Origin: Calliopsis andreniformis
Lineage: Eukaryota > Arthropoda > Insecta > Hymenoptera > Andrenidae
Direction: 5' to 3'
Assembly: GCF_051401765.1 (NCBI RefSeq)
Contig: NW_027480423.1
Span: 6,448,001-6,512,000 of the forward strand
DNA: 64,000 nucleotides
Made by a program: the position numbers and the translations under genes. Shown piece by piece: positions 1 through 11,905 of this stretch (within the stretch, counting starts at the first letter, position 1; every line of letters starts with the position of its first letter). The notes beneath the pieces were generated by a model, which did not search any database, had not been told where the DNA came from, and was given only the letters and a program-made list of their open reading frames with translations.

Positions 1-31
1 TACTTCTAAGGACCTAACTATTCGATCTGGT

Positions 32-197
32 GGAGCAACGCCCTGGAGTGAAGCCTAGAATGCTCGGAATGTGGAAATGACCATAACTTTCACACTGGTT
101 GCAATTATTCGTTTTATACGATGGAAACGCTGTTGTATTTATATTGTATTTTATGCCTCTGGCGTTGACTTCTACGGCCGTAACTATTCGGTATGGT
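32..197 (+). repeat. First complete 166-bp unit (phase reference)
   Basis: This is the first full unit and serves as the coordinate reference for the others. It starts at GGAGCAACGCCC and the next start is at 198, exactly 166 bp on, followed by 364, 530, 696 and 862. It carries the TTCGTTTTATACGATGG element, ends in a GGTATGGT variant of the usual GGTCTGGT, and belongs to the class with GAAATGACCATAACTTTCAC in its middle. The choice of start is arbitrary because a tandem array has no intrinsic unit boundary, although one large rearrangement junction also falls at this phase. Confidence 0.9.
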
Positions 198-363
198 GGA
201 GCAACGCCCTGGTGTGAAACCTAGGTAGCCCGGAACGTAGAATTGGCCATCACTTTCAAACTGGTTGCAATTATTCCTGTTATATGATGGAAACACTGTT
301 GTATTTTTTTTGCATTTTATGGTTCGGGCGTTGACTTCTAAGGCCCTCACTATTCAATTTGTT
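198..363 (+). repeat. Beta-class unit: T-tract variant (example)
   Basis: Example of a recognisable unit class, frequent in 1-24 kb and 36.9-46.8 kb. It is marked by AATTGGCCATCACTTTCAAA in the middle, CCTGTTATATGATGG in place of the usual CGTTTTATACGATGG, a run of eight T residues after GTTGTA, and GGTTCGGGCG near the end. In the left part of the window these units are interspersed, often alternating, with a second class marked by GACCATAAGTTTCATACTGG (for example 364-529). This gives a local dimer-like 332-bp pattern, for example at 198/530, but it is not strict. The class lacks the TTCGTTTTATACG element, so that motif is not present in every unit. Confidence 0.8.
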
Positions 364-861
364 GGAGCAACGCCCTAGGGTAAAGCCAAGGTTGCTCGGA
401 AAGTAGAAATGACCATAAGTTTCATACTGGTTGCAATTATTCGTTTTATACGATGGAAAAGCTGTTGTATTTATATCGTGTTTTATGCTTCTGGCGTTGA
501 CTTCTTAGGCCGTAGCTATTCGGTCTGGTGGAGCAACGCCCTGGAGTGAAACCTAGGTTGCCCGGAACGTAGAATTGGCCATCACTTTCAAACTGGTTGC
601 AATTATTCCAGATATATGATGGAAACACTGTTGTATTTTTTTTGCATTTTATGGTTCGGGCGTTGACTTCTAAGGCCCTAACTATTCAATTTGTTGGAGC
701 AACGCCCTAGGGTAAAGCCTAGGTTGCTCGGAAAGTATAAATGACCATAAGTTTCATACTGGTTGCAATTATTCGTTTTATACGATGGAAGAACTGTTGT
801 ATTTATATTGTATTTTATGCTTCTGGCGTTGACTTCTAAGGACCTAGCTGTTCGATCTAGT

Positions 862-1027
862 GGAGCAACGCCCTAGAGTGAAGCCTAGGTTGCCGGGAAG
901 GAGAAATGACCATCACGTTCAAACTGGTTGCAATTAATCCTTTTACACGATGGAAAAGCTGTTGTATTTATATCGTATTTTATGCTTCTGGCGTTTACTT
1001 CTAAGGACCTAACTATTCGATCTGGTG
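862..1027 (+). repeat. Gamma-class unit: GGAGAAATGACC / TTAATCC variant (example)
   Basis: Example of a third unit class marked by GGGAAGGAGAAATGACCATC, CACGTTCAAACTGG and AATTAATCCTTTTA. Related units occur near 2340-2500, 5500-5660, 7320-7480, 8980-9110, 10640-10800, 14640-14760, 17110-17270, 18770-18930 and in the second super-block copy. Usually one occurs per local block, next to units with GTTTACTTCTAAGGACC. This makes the class a useful marker for following block duplications. A near relative with AAAGGAGGAATGACC is found near 3710, 13340, 18480 and 20310. Confidence 0.75.
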
Positions 1028-1797
1028 GAGCAACGCCCTAGAGAGAAGCCTAGGTTGCCCGGAACGTAGAAATGACCATAAGTTTCATACTGGCTGCAAT
1101 TTTTCGTTTTATACGATGGAAAAACTGTTGTATTTATATCGTGTTTTATGCTTCTGGCGTTGACTTCTTAGGCCGTAGCTATTCGGTCTGGTGGAGCAAC
1201 TCCCTAGAGTGAAGCCTAGGTTGCCCGGAACGTAGAATTGGCCATCACTTTCAAACTGGTTGCAATTATTCCTGATATATGATGGAAACACTGTTGTATT
1301 TTTTTTGCATTTTATGGTTCGGGCGTTGACTTCTAAGGCCTTAACTATTCAATCTGTTGGAGCAATGCCCTAGGGTGAAGCCTAGGTTGCTCGGAAAGTA
1401 GAAATGACCATAAGTTTCATACTGGTTGCAATTATTCGTTTTATACGATGGAAAAACTGTTGTATTTATATTGTATTTTATGCTTCTAGCGTTGACTTCT
1501 AAGGCACTATCTATTCGATCTGGTGGAGCAACGCCCTAGAGTGAAGCCTAGGTTGCCCGGAACGTAGAATTGGACATCACTTTCAAACTGGTCGCAATTA
1601 TTCCTGTTATATGATTGAAACACTGTTGTATTTTTTTTGCATTTTATGGTTTGGGCTTAGACTTCTAAGGCCCTAACTATTCAATCTGTTGGAGCAACGC
1701 CCTAGGGTGATGCCTAGGTTGCTCGGAAAGTAGAAATGACCATAAGTTTCATACTGCTTGCAATTATTCGTTTTATACGTTGGAAAAGCTGTTGTAT

Positions 1798-2845
1798 TTA
1801 TATTGTATTTTATGCTTCTGGCGTTGACTTCTAAGGCACTAACTATTCGATCTGGTGGAGCAACGCCCTAGAGTGAAGCCTAGGTTGCGCGGGACGTAGA
1901 AATGACCATAAGTTTCATACTGGTTGCAATTATTCGTTTTACACGATGAAAACACTGTTGTATTTTTATTGCATTTTTTGCTTCGGGCGTTGACTTCTAA
2001 GGCCCCAACTATTCAATCTGTTAGTGCAACGCCCTAGGGTGAAGCCTAGGTTGCTCGGAAAGTAGAAATGACCATCAGTTTCATACTGGTTGCAATTATT
2101 CGTTTTATACGATGGAAAAACTGTTGTATTTATATTGTATTTTATGCTTCTGGCGTTGACTTCTAATGCCCTAACTATTCAATCTGTTGAAACAACGCCC
2201 TAGGGTGAAGCCTAGGTTGCTCGGAAAGTATGAATGACCATAAGTTTCATACTGGTTGCAATTATTCGTTTTATACGATGGAAAAACTGTTGTATTTATA
2301 TTGTATTTTATGCTTCTGGCGTTGACTTCTAAGGCCCTAGCTGTTCGATCTAGTGGAGCAACGCCCTAGAGTGAAGCCTAGGTTGCCCGGAAAGGAGAAA
2401 TGACTATCACGTTCAAACTGGTTGCAATTAATCCTTTTATACGACGGAAAAGCTGTTGTATTTATATCGTATTTTATGCTTCTGGCGTTTACTTCTAAGG
2501 ACCTAACTATTCGATCTGGTGGAGCAACGCCCTGGAGTGAAGCCTAGGATGCTCGGAATGTGGAAATGACCATAACTTTCACACTGGTTGCAATTATTCG
2601 TTTTATACGATGGAAACGCTGTTGTATTTATATTTGTATTTTATGCCTCTGGCGTTGACTTCTACGGCCGTAACTATTCCGTCTGGTGGAGCAACGCCCT
2701 GGTGTGAAACCTAGGTAGCCCGGAACGTAGAATTGGCCATCACTTTCAAACTGGTTGCAATTATTCCTGTTATATGATGGAAACACTGTTGTATTTTTTT
2801 TGCATTTTATGGTTCGGGCGTTGACTTCTAAGGCCCTAACTATTC
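1798..2845 (+). repeat. Block duplicated 6640 bp downstream (left copy)
   Basis: This block of about 1.05 kb recurs at about 8438-9485. Shared rare variants include TTGCGCGGGACGTAG (near 1885 and 8525), TTTTACACGATGAAAACACTG (near 1938 and 8578), a GCATTTTTTGCTTCGGGC variant, and CTGTTGAAACAACGCCC (near 2184 and 8824). The offset is 6640 bp, that is 40 x 166. It becomes 6639 after a single inserted T near 2630. Boundaries were read by eye and may be off by about 50 bp. Confidence 0.75.
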
Positions 2846-3519
2846 AATCTGTTGGAGCACCGCCCTAGGGTCAAGCCTAGGTTGCTCGGAAAGTAGAAAT
2901 GACCATAAGTTTCATACTGGTTGCAATTATTCGTTTTTTACGATGGAAAAGCTGTTGTATTTATATCGTGTTTTATGCTTCTGGCGTTGACTTCTTAGGC
3001 CGTAGCTATTCGGTCTGGTGGAGCAACACCCTGGATTGAAACCTAGGTTGCCCGGAACGTAGAATTGGCCATCACTTTCAAACTGGTTGCAATTATTCCT
3101 GATATATGATGGAAACACTGTTGTATTTTTTTTGCATTTTATGTTTCGGGCGTTGACTTCTAAGGCCCTAACTATTCAATCTGTTGGAGCAAGGCCCCTG
3201 GGGTGAAGCCTAGGTTGCTCGGAAAGTAGAAATGACCATAAATTTCATACTGGTTGCAATTATTCGTTTTATACGATGGAAAAACTGTTGTACTTATATT
3301 GTATTTTATGCTTCTAGCCTTGACTTCTAAGGCACTATCTATTCGATCTGGTGGAGCAATACCCTGGATTGAAACCTAGGTTGCCCGGAACGTAGAATTG
3401 GCCATCACTTTCAAACTGGTTGCAATTATTCGTTATACACGATGGAAACACTGTTGTATTTTTATTGCATTTTATGCCTAGGGCGTTGACTTCTAAAGCC
3501 CTAACTATTCAATCTGTTG

Positions 3520-3552
3520 GAGCAACGCCCTAGGGTGAAGCCTAGGTTGCTC
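3520..3552 (+). other. Dyad symmetry / potential hairpin (example)
   Basis: GAGCAA (3520-3525), then CGC, then CCTAGG (3529-3534), a GTGAAG loop (3535-3540), CCTAGG (3541-3546) and TTGCTC (3547-3552). The arms could pair over 12 bp with a 3-nt bulge. The full version occurs in units that combine CCTAGGG with TTGCTCGG. Units with CCTAGAG or TTGCCCGG lose one or more pairs. Another full example is at 1692-1724 with a GTGATG loop. Hairpin formation in vivo is inference. Confidence 0.55.
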
Positions 3553-5059
3553 GGAAAGTAGAAATGACCATCAGTTTCATACTGGCTGCAATTATTCGTT
3601 TTATACGATGGAAAAACTGTTGTATTTATATTTTATTTTATGCTTCTGGCGTTGATTTCTAAGGCCCTAGCTATTCGATCTGTTGGAGCAACACCCTAGA
3701 GTGAAGCCTAGGTTGCCCGGAAAGGAGGAATGACCATCACTTTCAAACTGGTTGCAATTAATCCAGTTATACGATGGAAAAACTGTTGTATTTTTATTGC
3801 ATTTTATGCTTCTGGCGTTCACTTCTTAGGCCCTAACTATTCGATCTGGTGGAACAAGGGCCTAGGGTGAAGCCTAGCTTGCCCGGAACGTAGAAATGAC
3901 CATTACTTTCACACTGTTTGCAATTATTCCTTTTATACGATAGAAAAGCTGTTGTATTTATATCGTATTTTATGCTTCTGGCTTTTACTTCTAAGTACCT
4001 AACTATTCGATCTGGTGGAGCAACGCCCTAGAGTGATTCCTAGGTTGCTCGGAATGTAGAACTGACCATAACTTTCACACTGGTTGCAATTATTCGTTTT
4101 ATACGATGGAAACGCTGTTGTATTTATATTGTATTTTATGCTTCTGGCGTTGACTTCTAAGGCACTAACTATTCGATCTGGTGGAGCAACGCCCTAGAGT
4201 GAAGCCTAGGTTGCCCGGAACGTAGAATTGGCCATCACTTTCAAACTGGTCGAAATTATTCCTGTTATATGATGGAAGCACTGTTGTATTTTTTTTGCAT
4301 TTTATGGTTCGGGCGTAGACTTCTAAGGCCCTAACTATTCAATCTGTTGGAGCACCGCCCTAGGGTGAAGCCTAGGTTGCTCGGAAAGTAGAAAAGACCA
4401 TAAGTTTCATACTGGTTGCAATTACTCGTTTTATACGATGGAAAACTGTTGTATTTATATTGTATTTTATGCTTCTGGCGTTGACTTCTAAGGCACTAAC
4501 TATTCGATCTGGTGGAGCAACGCCCTAGAGTGAAGCCCAGGTTGCGCGGAACGTAGAAATGACCATAACTTTCACACTGGTAGCAATTATTCCTGTTATA
4601 TTATGGACACACTGTTGTATTTTTTTTGCATTTTATGATTCGGGCGTAGACTTCTAAGGCCCTAACTATTCAATCTGTTGGAGCAACGCCCTAGGGTGAA
4701 GCCTCGGTTGCTCGGAAAGTAGAAATGATCATAACTTTCACACTGGTTGCTATTATTCGTTTTATACGATGGAAAAACTGTTCTATTTATATTGTATTTT
4801 ATGCTTCTGGCGTTGACTTCTAAGGCACCAACTATTCGATCTGGTGGAGCAACACCCTAGAGTGAAGCCTAGGTTGCCCGGAACGTAGAATTGGCCATCA
4901 CTTTCAAACTGGTCGCAATTATTCCTGTTATATGATGGAAACACTGTCGTACTTTTTTTGCATTTTATGGTTCGGGCGTAGACTTCTAAGGCACTAACTA
5001 TTCAATCTGTTGGACCAACGCCCTAGGGTGAAGCCTAGGTTGCTCGGGAAGTTGAAATG

Positions 5060-6400
5060 ACAATAAGTTTCATACTGGTTGCAATTATTCGTTTTACACG
5101 ATGGAAAAGCTTTTGTATTTATATTGTATTTTATGCTTCTGGCGTTGACTTCTAAGGCACTAACTATTCGATCTGTTGGAGCAACGCCCTAGAGTGAAGC
5201 CTAGGTTGCCCGGAACGTAGAATTGGCCATCACTATCAAACTGGTTGCAATTATTCCTGTTATATTATGGAAACACTGTTGTATTTTTATTGCATTTCAT
5301 GCTTCGGGCGTTGACTCCTAAGGCCCTAACTATTCAATCTGTTAGAGCAACGCCCTAGGGTGAAGCCTAGGTTGCTCGGAAGGTAGAAATGACCATAAGT
5401 TTCATACTGGTTGCAATTATTCGTTTTATACGATGGAAAAACTGTTCTATTTATATTGTATTTTATGCTTCTGGCGTTGACTTCTAAGGCCCTAGCTGTT
5501 CGATCTAGTGGAGCAACGGCCTAGAGTGAAGCCTAGGTTGCCCGGAAAGGAGAAATGACCATCACGTTCAAACTGGTTGCAATTAATCCTTTTATACGAT
5601 GGAAAAGCTGTTGTATTTATATCGTATTTTATGCTTCTGGCGTTTACTTCTAAGGACCTAACTATTCGATCTGGTGGAGCATCGCCCTAGAGTGAAGCCC
5701 AGGTTGCTCGGAATGTGGAAATGACCATAACTTTCACACTGGTTGCAATTATTCGTTTTATGCGATGGAAAAACTGTTGCATTTATATTGTATTTTATGC
5801 TTCTGGCGTTGACTTCTAAGGCACTATCTATTCGATCTGGTATAGCAACGCCCTAGAGAGAAGCCTAGGTTGCACGGAACGTAGAAATGACCATTACTTT
5901 CACACTGGTTGCAATTATTCGTTTTATACGATGGAAAAGCTGTTGTATTTATATCGTATTTTATGCTTCTGGCGTTGACTTCTTAGGCCGTAACTATTCG
6001 GTCTGGTGGACCAACGCCCTGGAGTGAAACCTAGGTTGCCCGGAACGTAGAATTGGCCATCACTTTCAAACTGGTTGCAATTATTCCTGTTATATGATGG
6101 AAAGACTGTTGTATTTTTTTTGCATTTTATGGTTCGGGCGTTGACTTCTAAGGCCCTAACTATTCAATCCGTTGGAGCAACGCCCTAGGGTGAAGCCTAG
6201 GTTGCTCGGAAAGTAGAAATGAGCATATGCTTCATACTGGTTGCAATTATTTGTTTCATACGATGGAAAAACTGTTGTATTTATATTGTATTTTATGCTT
6301 CTGGCGTTGACTTCTAAGGCACTAACTATTCGATCTGGTGGAGCAACGCCCTACAGTGAAGCCTAGGTTGCCCGGAACGTAGAATTGGCCATCACTTTCA
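5060..6400 (+). repeat. Block duplicated 1826 bp downstream (left copy)
   Basis: About eight units match 6886-8228 with an offset of 1826 bp, which is exactly 11 x 166. Shared rare variants are GGAAAAGCTTTTGTATTT (near 5102 and 6928), CATCACTATCAAACTGG (near 5228 and 7054), ATTGCATTTCATGCTTCGGG, GTTGACTCCTAAGGCCC, GGTATAGCAACGCCC and GAGCATATGCTTCATACTGG. The homologous stretch of about 1.34 kb is shorter than the offset, so the copies do not overlap. Confidence 0.8.
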
Positions 6401-7666
6401 AACTGGTTGCAATTATTCCTGATATATGATGGAAACACTGTTGTATTTTTTTTGCATTTTATGGTTCGGGCGTTTACTTCTAAGTCCCTAACTATTCAAT
6501 CTGTTGGAGCAATGCCCTAGGGTGAAGCTTAGGTTGCTCGGAAAGTAGAAATGACCATAAGTTTCATACTGGTTGCAATTATTCGTTTTATACGATGGAA
6601 AAACTGTTGTATTTATATTGTATTTTATGCTTCTAGCGTTGACTTCTAAGGCACTATCTATTCGATCTGGTGGAGCAACGCACTAGAGAGAAGCCTAGGT
6701 TGCCCGGAACGTAGAATTGACCATCACTTTCAAACTGGTTGCAATTATTCCTGTTATATGAGGGAAACACTGTTGTATTTTTTTTGAATTTTATTGTTCG
6801 GGCGTTGACTTCTAAGGCCCTAAGTATTCAATCCGTTGGAGCAACGCCCTAGGGTGAAGCCTAGGTTGCTCGGAAAGTAGAAATGACCATAAGTTTCATA
6901 CTGGTTGCAATTATTCGTTTTACACGATGGAAAAGCTTTTGTATTTATATTGTATTTTATGCTTCTGGCGTTGACTTCTAAGGCACTAACTATTCCATCT
7001 GTTGGAGCAACGCCCTAGAGTGAAGCCTAGGTTGCCCGGAACGTAGAATTGGCCATCACTATCAAACTGGTTGCAATTATTCCTGTTATATTATGGAAAC
7101 ACTGTTGTATTTTTATTGCATTTCATGCTTCGGGCGTTGACTCCTAAGGCCCTAACTATTCAATCTGTTAGAGCAACGCCCTAGGGTGAAGCCTAGGTTG
7201 CTCGGAAGGTAGAAATGACCATAAGTTTCATACTGGTTGCAATTATTCGTTTTATACGATGGAAAAACTGTTGTATTTATATTGTATTTTATGCTTCGGG
7301 CGTTGACTTCTAAGGCCCTAGCTGTTCGATCTAGTGGAGCAACGGCCTAGAGTGAAGCCTAGGTTGCCCGGAAAGGAGAAATGACCATCACGTTCAAACT
7401 GGTTGCAATTAATCCTTTTATACGATGGAAAAGCTGTTGTATTTATATCGTATTTTATGCTTCTGGCGTTTACTTCTAAGGACCTAACTATTCGATCTGG
7501 TGGAGCAACGCCCTAGAGTGAAGCCCAGGTTGCTCGGAATGTGGAAATGACCATAACTTTCACACTGGTTGCAATTATTCGTTTTATGCGATGGAAAAAC
7601 TGTTGCATTTATATTGTATTTTATGCTTCTGGCGTTGACTTCTAAGGCACTATCTATTCGATCTGG
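6020..7666 (+). repeat. Block duplicated 3319 bp downstream (left copy)
   Basis: About ten units match 9339-10985 with an offset of 3319 bp (20 x 166 minus 1). Diagnostic shared variants are AGCATATGCTTCATACTGG followed by TTTGTTTCATACGATGG (6222 and 9541), CTACAGTGAAGCC, TGAGGGAAACACTG with TTTTTTTTGAATTTTATTG, and CATCACTATCAAACTGG. It overlaps the 1826-bp pair, so the region is a nested mosaic and not a simple higher-order repeat. Confidence 0.8.
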
Positions 7667-8228
7667 TATAGCAACGCCCTAGAGAGAAGCCTAGGTTGCC
7701 CGGAACGTAGAAATGACCATTACTTTCACACTGGTTGCAATTATTCGTTTTATACGATGGAAAAGCTGTTGTATTTATATCGTATTTTATGCTTCTGGCG
7801 TTGACTTCTTAGGCCGTAACTATTCGGTCTGGTGGACCAACGCCCTGGAGTGAAACCTAGGTTGCCCGGAACGTTGAATTGGCCATCACTTTCAAACTGG
7901 TTGCAATTATTCCTGTTATATGATGGAAACACTGTTGTATTTTTTTTGCATTTTATGGTTCGGGCGTTGACTTCTAAGGCCCTAACTATTCAATGCGTTG
8001 GAGCAACGCCCTAGGGTGAAGCCTTGGTTGCTCGGAAAGTTGAAATGAGCATATGCTTCATACTGGTTGCAATTATTTGTTTCATACGATGGGAAAACTG
8101 TTGTATTTATATTGTATTTTATGCTTCTGGCGTTGACTACTAAGGCACTAACTATTCGATCTGGTGGAGCAACGCCCTACAGTGAAGCCTAGGTTGCCCG
8201 GAACGTAGAATTGGCCATCACTTTCAAA
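6886..8228 (+). repeat. Block duplicated from about 5060-6400 (right copy)
   Basis: Right copy at +1826 bp. The match is lost after about 8228, where GGTCGAAATTATTCC follows instead of GGTTGCAATTATTCC. Part of the block (about 6886-7666) also lies inside a further pair with offset 3319 bp, so at least three versions of the AGCTTTTGTATT to GGTATAGCAACG segment are present in 5.1-11 kb. Confidence 0.8.
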
Positions 8229-8437
8229 CTGGTCGAAATTATTCCTGTTATATGATGGAAACACTCTTGTATTTTTTTTGCATTTTATGGTTCGGGCGTA
8301 GACTTCTAAGGCCCTAACTATTCAATCTGTTGGAGCACAGCCCTAGGGTGAAGCCTAGGTTGCTCGGAAAGTAGAAATGACCATAAGTTTCATACTGGTT
8401 GCAATTACTCGTTTTATACGATGGAAAACTTTTGTAT

Positions 8438-9485
8438 TTATATTGTATTTTATGCTTCTGGCGTTGACTTCTAAGGCACTAACTATTCGATCTGGTGGAG
8501 CAACGCCCTAGAGTGAAGCCTAGGTTGCGCGGGACGTAGAAATGACCATAAGTTTCATACTGGTTGCAATTATTCGTTTTACACGATGAAAACACTGTTG
8601 TATTTTTATTGCATTTTTTGCTTCGGGCGTTGACTTCTAAGGCCCCAACTATTCAATCTGTTACTGCAACGCCCTAGGGTGAAGCCTAGGTTGCTCGGAA
8701 AGTAGAAATGACCATCAGTTTCATACTGGTTGCAATTATTCGTTTTATACGATGGAAAAACTGTTGTATTTATATTGTATTTTATGCTTCTGGCGTTGAC
8801 TTCTAATGCCCTAACTATTCAATCTGTTGAAACAACGCCCTAGGGTGAAGCCTAGGTTGCTCGGAAAGTATAAATGACCATAAGTTTCATACTGGTTGCA
8901 ATTATTCGTTTTATACAATGGAAAAACTGTTGTATTTATATTGTATTTTATGCTTCTGGCGTTGACTTCTAAGGCCCTAGCTGTTCGATCTAGTGGAGCA
9001 ACGCCCTAGAGTGAAGCCTAGGTTGCCCGGAAAGGAGAAATGACTATCACGTTCAAACTGGTTGCAATTAATCCTTTTATACGATGGAAAAGCTGTTATA
9101 TTTATATTGTATTTTATGCTTCTGGCGTTGACTTCTTAGGCCCTAACTATTCGATCTGGTGGAGCAACGCCCTGGAGTGAAGCCTAGGATGCTCGGAATG
9201 TGGAAATGACCATAACTTTCACACTGGTTGCAATTATTCGTTTTATACGATGGAAACGCTGTTGTATTTATATTGTATTTTATGCCTCTGGCGTTGACTT
9301 CTACGGCCGTAACTATTCCGTCTGGTGGAGCAACGCCCTGGTGTGAAACCTAGGTTGCCCGGAACGTAGAATTGGCCATCACTTTCAAACTGGTTGCAAT
9401 TATTCCTGTTATATGATGGAAACACTGTTGTATTTTTTTTGCATTTTATGGTTCGGGCGTTGACTTCTAAGGCCCTAACTATTCA
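8438..9485 (+). repeat. Block duplicated from about 1798-2845 (right copy)
   Basis: Right-hand copy of the preceding block. Single-base differences include TTACTGCAAC here against TTAGTGCAAC in the left copy. Near 9100-9140 this copy has a GTTGACTTCTTAGGCCC variant where the left copy has GTTTACTTCTAAGGACC. Such a short patch of different sequence inside an otherwise matching block suggests gene conversion or a later exchange between units. Confidence 0.7.
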
Positions 9486-10985
9486 ATCCGTTGGAGCAAC
9501 GCCCTAGGGTGAAGTCTAGGTTGCTCGGAAAGTAGAAATGAGCATATGCTTCATACTGGTTGCAATTATTTGTTTCATACGATGGAAAAACTGTTGTATT
9601 TATATTGTATTTTATGCTTCTGGCGTTGACTTCTAAGGCACTAACTATTCGATCTGGTGGAGCAACGCCCTACAGTGAAGCCTAGGTTGCCCGGAACGTA
9701 GAATTGGCCATCACTTTCAAACTGGTTGCAATTATTCCTGATATATGATGGAAACACTGTTGTATTTTTTTTGCATTTTATGGTTCGGGCGTTTACTTCT
9801 AAGGCCCTAACTATTCAATCTGTTGGAGCAATGCTCTAGGGTGAAGCTTAGGTTGCTCGGAAAGTAGAAATGACCATAAGTTTCATACTGGTTGCAATTA
9901 TTCGTTTTATACGATGGAAAAACTGTTGTATTTATATTGTATTTTATGCTTCTAGCGTTGACTTCTAAGGCACTATCTATTCGATCTGGTGGAGCAACGC
10001 ACTAGAGAGAAGCCTAGGTTGCCCGGAACGTAGAATTGACCATCACTTTCAAACTGGTTGCAATTATTCCTGTTATATGAGGGAAACACTGTTGTATTTT
10101 TTTTGAATTTTATTGTTCGGGCGTTGACTTCTAAGGCCCTAAGTATTCAATCCGTTGGAGCAACGCCCTAGGGTGAAGCCTAGGTTGCTCGGAAAGTAGA
10201 AATGACCATAAGTTTCATACTGGTTGCAATTATTCGTTTTACACGATGGAAAAGCTTTTGTATTTATATTGTATTTTATGCTTCTGGCGTTGACTTCTAA
10301 GGCACTAACTATTCGATCTGTTGGAGCAACGCCCTAGAGTGAAGCCTAGGTTGCCCGGAACGTAGAATTGGCCATCACTATCAAACTGGTTGCAATTATT
10401 CCTGTTATATTATGGAAACACTGTTGTATTTTTATTGCATTTCATGCTTCGGGCGTTGACTCCTAAGGCCCTAACTATTCAATCTTTTAGAGCAACGCCC
10501 TAGGGTGAAGCCTAGGTTGCTCGGAAGGTAGAAATGACCATAAGTTTCATACTGGTTGCAATTATTCGTTTTATACGATGGAAAAACTGTTGTATTTATA
10601 TTGTATTTTATGCTTCGGGCGTTGACTTCTAAGGCCCTAGCTGTTCGATCTAGTGGAGCAACGGTCTAGAGTGAAGCCTAGGTTGCCCGGAAAGGAGAAA
10701 TGACCATCACGTTCAAACTGGTTGCAATTAATCCTTTTATACGATGGAAAAGCTGTTGTATTTATATCGTATTTTATGCTTCTGGCGTTTACTTCTAAGG
10801 ACCTAACTATTCGATCTGGTGGAGCAACGCCCTAGAGTGAAGCCCAGGTTGCTCGGAATGTGGAAATGACCATAACTTTCACACTGGTTGCAATTATTCG
10901 CTTTATGCGATGGAAAAACTGTTGCATTTATATTGTATTTTATGCTTCTGGCGTTGACTTCTAAGGCACTATCTATTCGATCTGG
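9339..10985 (+). repeat. Block duplicated from about 6020-7666 (right copy)
   Basis: Right copy at +3319 bp. Scattered differences include GAAGTCTAGG for GAAGCCTAGG, CAATCTTTTAGAGC for CAATCTGTTAGAGC, and ACGGTCTAGAG for ACGGCCTAGAG. The match ends near 10985, where GGTGCAGCAACGCC replaces GGTATAGCAACGCC and the sequence passes into a GAGTGGAGCCTAGG module. Confidence 0.8.
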
Positions 10986-11905
10986 TGCAGCAACGCCCTA
11001 GAGTGGAGCCTAGGTTGCTCGGAATATGGAAATGACCATAACTTTCACACTTGTTGCAATTATTCGTTTTATACGATGGAAACGCTGTTGTATTTATATT
11101 GTATTTTATGCCTCTGGCGTTGACTTCTAAGGCCGTAGCTATTAGATGTGGTGGAGCAACGCCCTAGAGTGACGCCTAGGGTGCTCGGAACGTAGAAATG
11201 ATGATTACTTTCACACTGGTTGCAATTATACGTTTTATACGATGGAAAAGCTGTTGTTTTTATATCGTATTTTATGCTCCTGGCGTTGACTTCTTAGGCC
11301 GTAACTATTCCGTCTGGTGGAGCAACGCCCTGGTGTGAAACCTAGGTTGCCCGGAACGTAGAATTGGCCATCACTTTCAAACTGGTTGCAATTATTCCTG
11401 TTATATGATGGAAACACTGTAGTATTTTTTTTGCATTTTATGGTTCGGGCGTTGACTTCTAAGGCCCTCACTATTCAATTTGTTGGAGCAACGCCCTAGG
11501 GTAAGGCCAAGGTTGCTCGGAAAGTAGAAATGACCATAAGTTTCATACTGGTTGCAATTATTCGTTTTATACGATGGAAAAGCTGTTGTATTTATATCGT
11601 GTTTTATGCTTCTGGCGTTGACTTCTTAGGCCGTAGCTATTCGGTCTGGTGGAGCAACGCCCTGGAGTGAAACCTAGGTTGCCCGGAACGTAGAATTGGC
11701 CATCACTTTCAAACTGGTTGCAATTATTCCTGATATATGATGTAAACACTGTTGTATTTTTTTTGCATTTTATGGTTCGGGCGTTGACTTCTAAGGCCCT
11801 AACTATTCAATTTGTTGGAGCAACGCCCTAGGGTAAAGCCTAGGTTGCTCGGAAAGTAGAAATGACCATAAGTTTCATACTGGTTGCAATTATTCGTTTT
11901 ATACG
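10985..11905 (+). repeat. Block duplicated 2655 bp downstream (left copy)
   Basis: About 5.5 units match 13640-14560 at an offset of 2655 bp (16 x 166 minus 1). The block opens with the module GAGTGGAGCCTAGG, GGAATATGGAAATGACC, CACACTTGTTGCAATT, AGATGTGGTGGAGC and GAAATGATGATTACTTTCAC, followed by a GCAATTATACGTTTTATACG variant. The same module reappears near 18970, 20640, 40870 and 42700, which makes it one of the most useful markers in the window. Confidence 0.8.

Noticed and set aside
114..350. Recurring 60-81 codon minus-strand open frames (for example 114-350, 446-628, 32376-32621, 60516-60737)
   Set aside because: The same peptide recurs at unit-multiple spacing wherever the same unit variant occurs. 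A 166-bp unit shifts the frame by one base each repeat, so no frame stays open. These are repeat by-products, not a gene family.
7832..8014. Plus-strand 60-codon open frame
   Set aside because: Falls entirely within satellite units, overlaps a minus-strand frame of the same origin, and has no features beyond the repeat.
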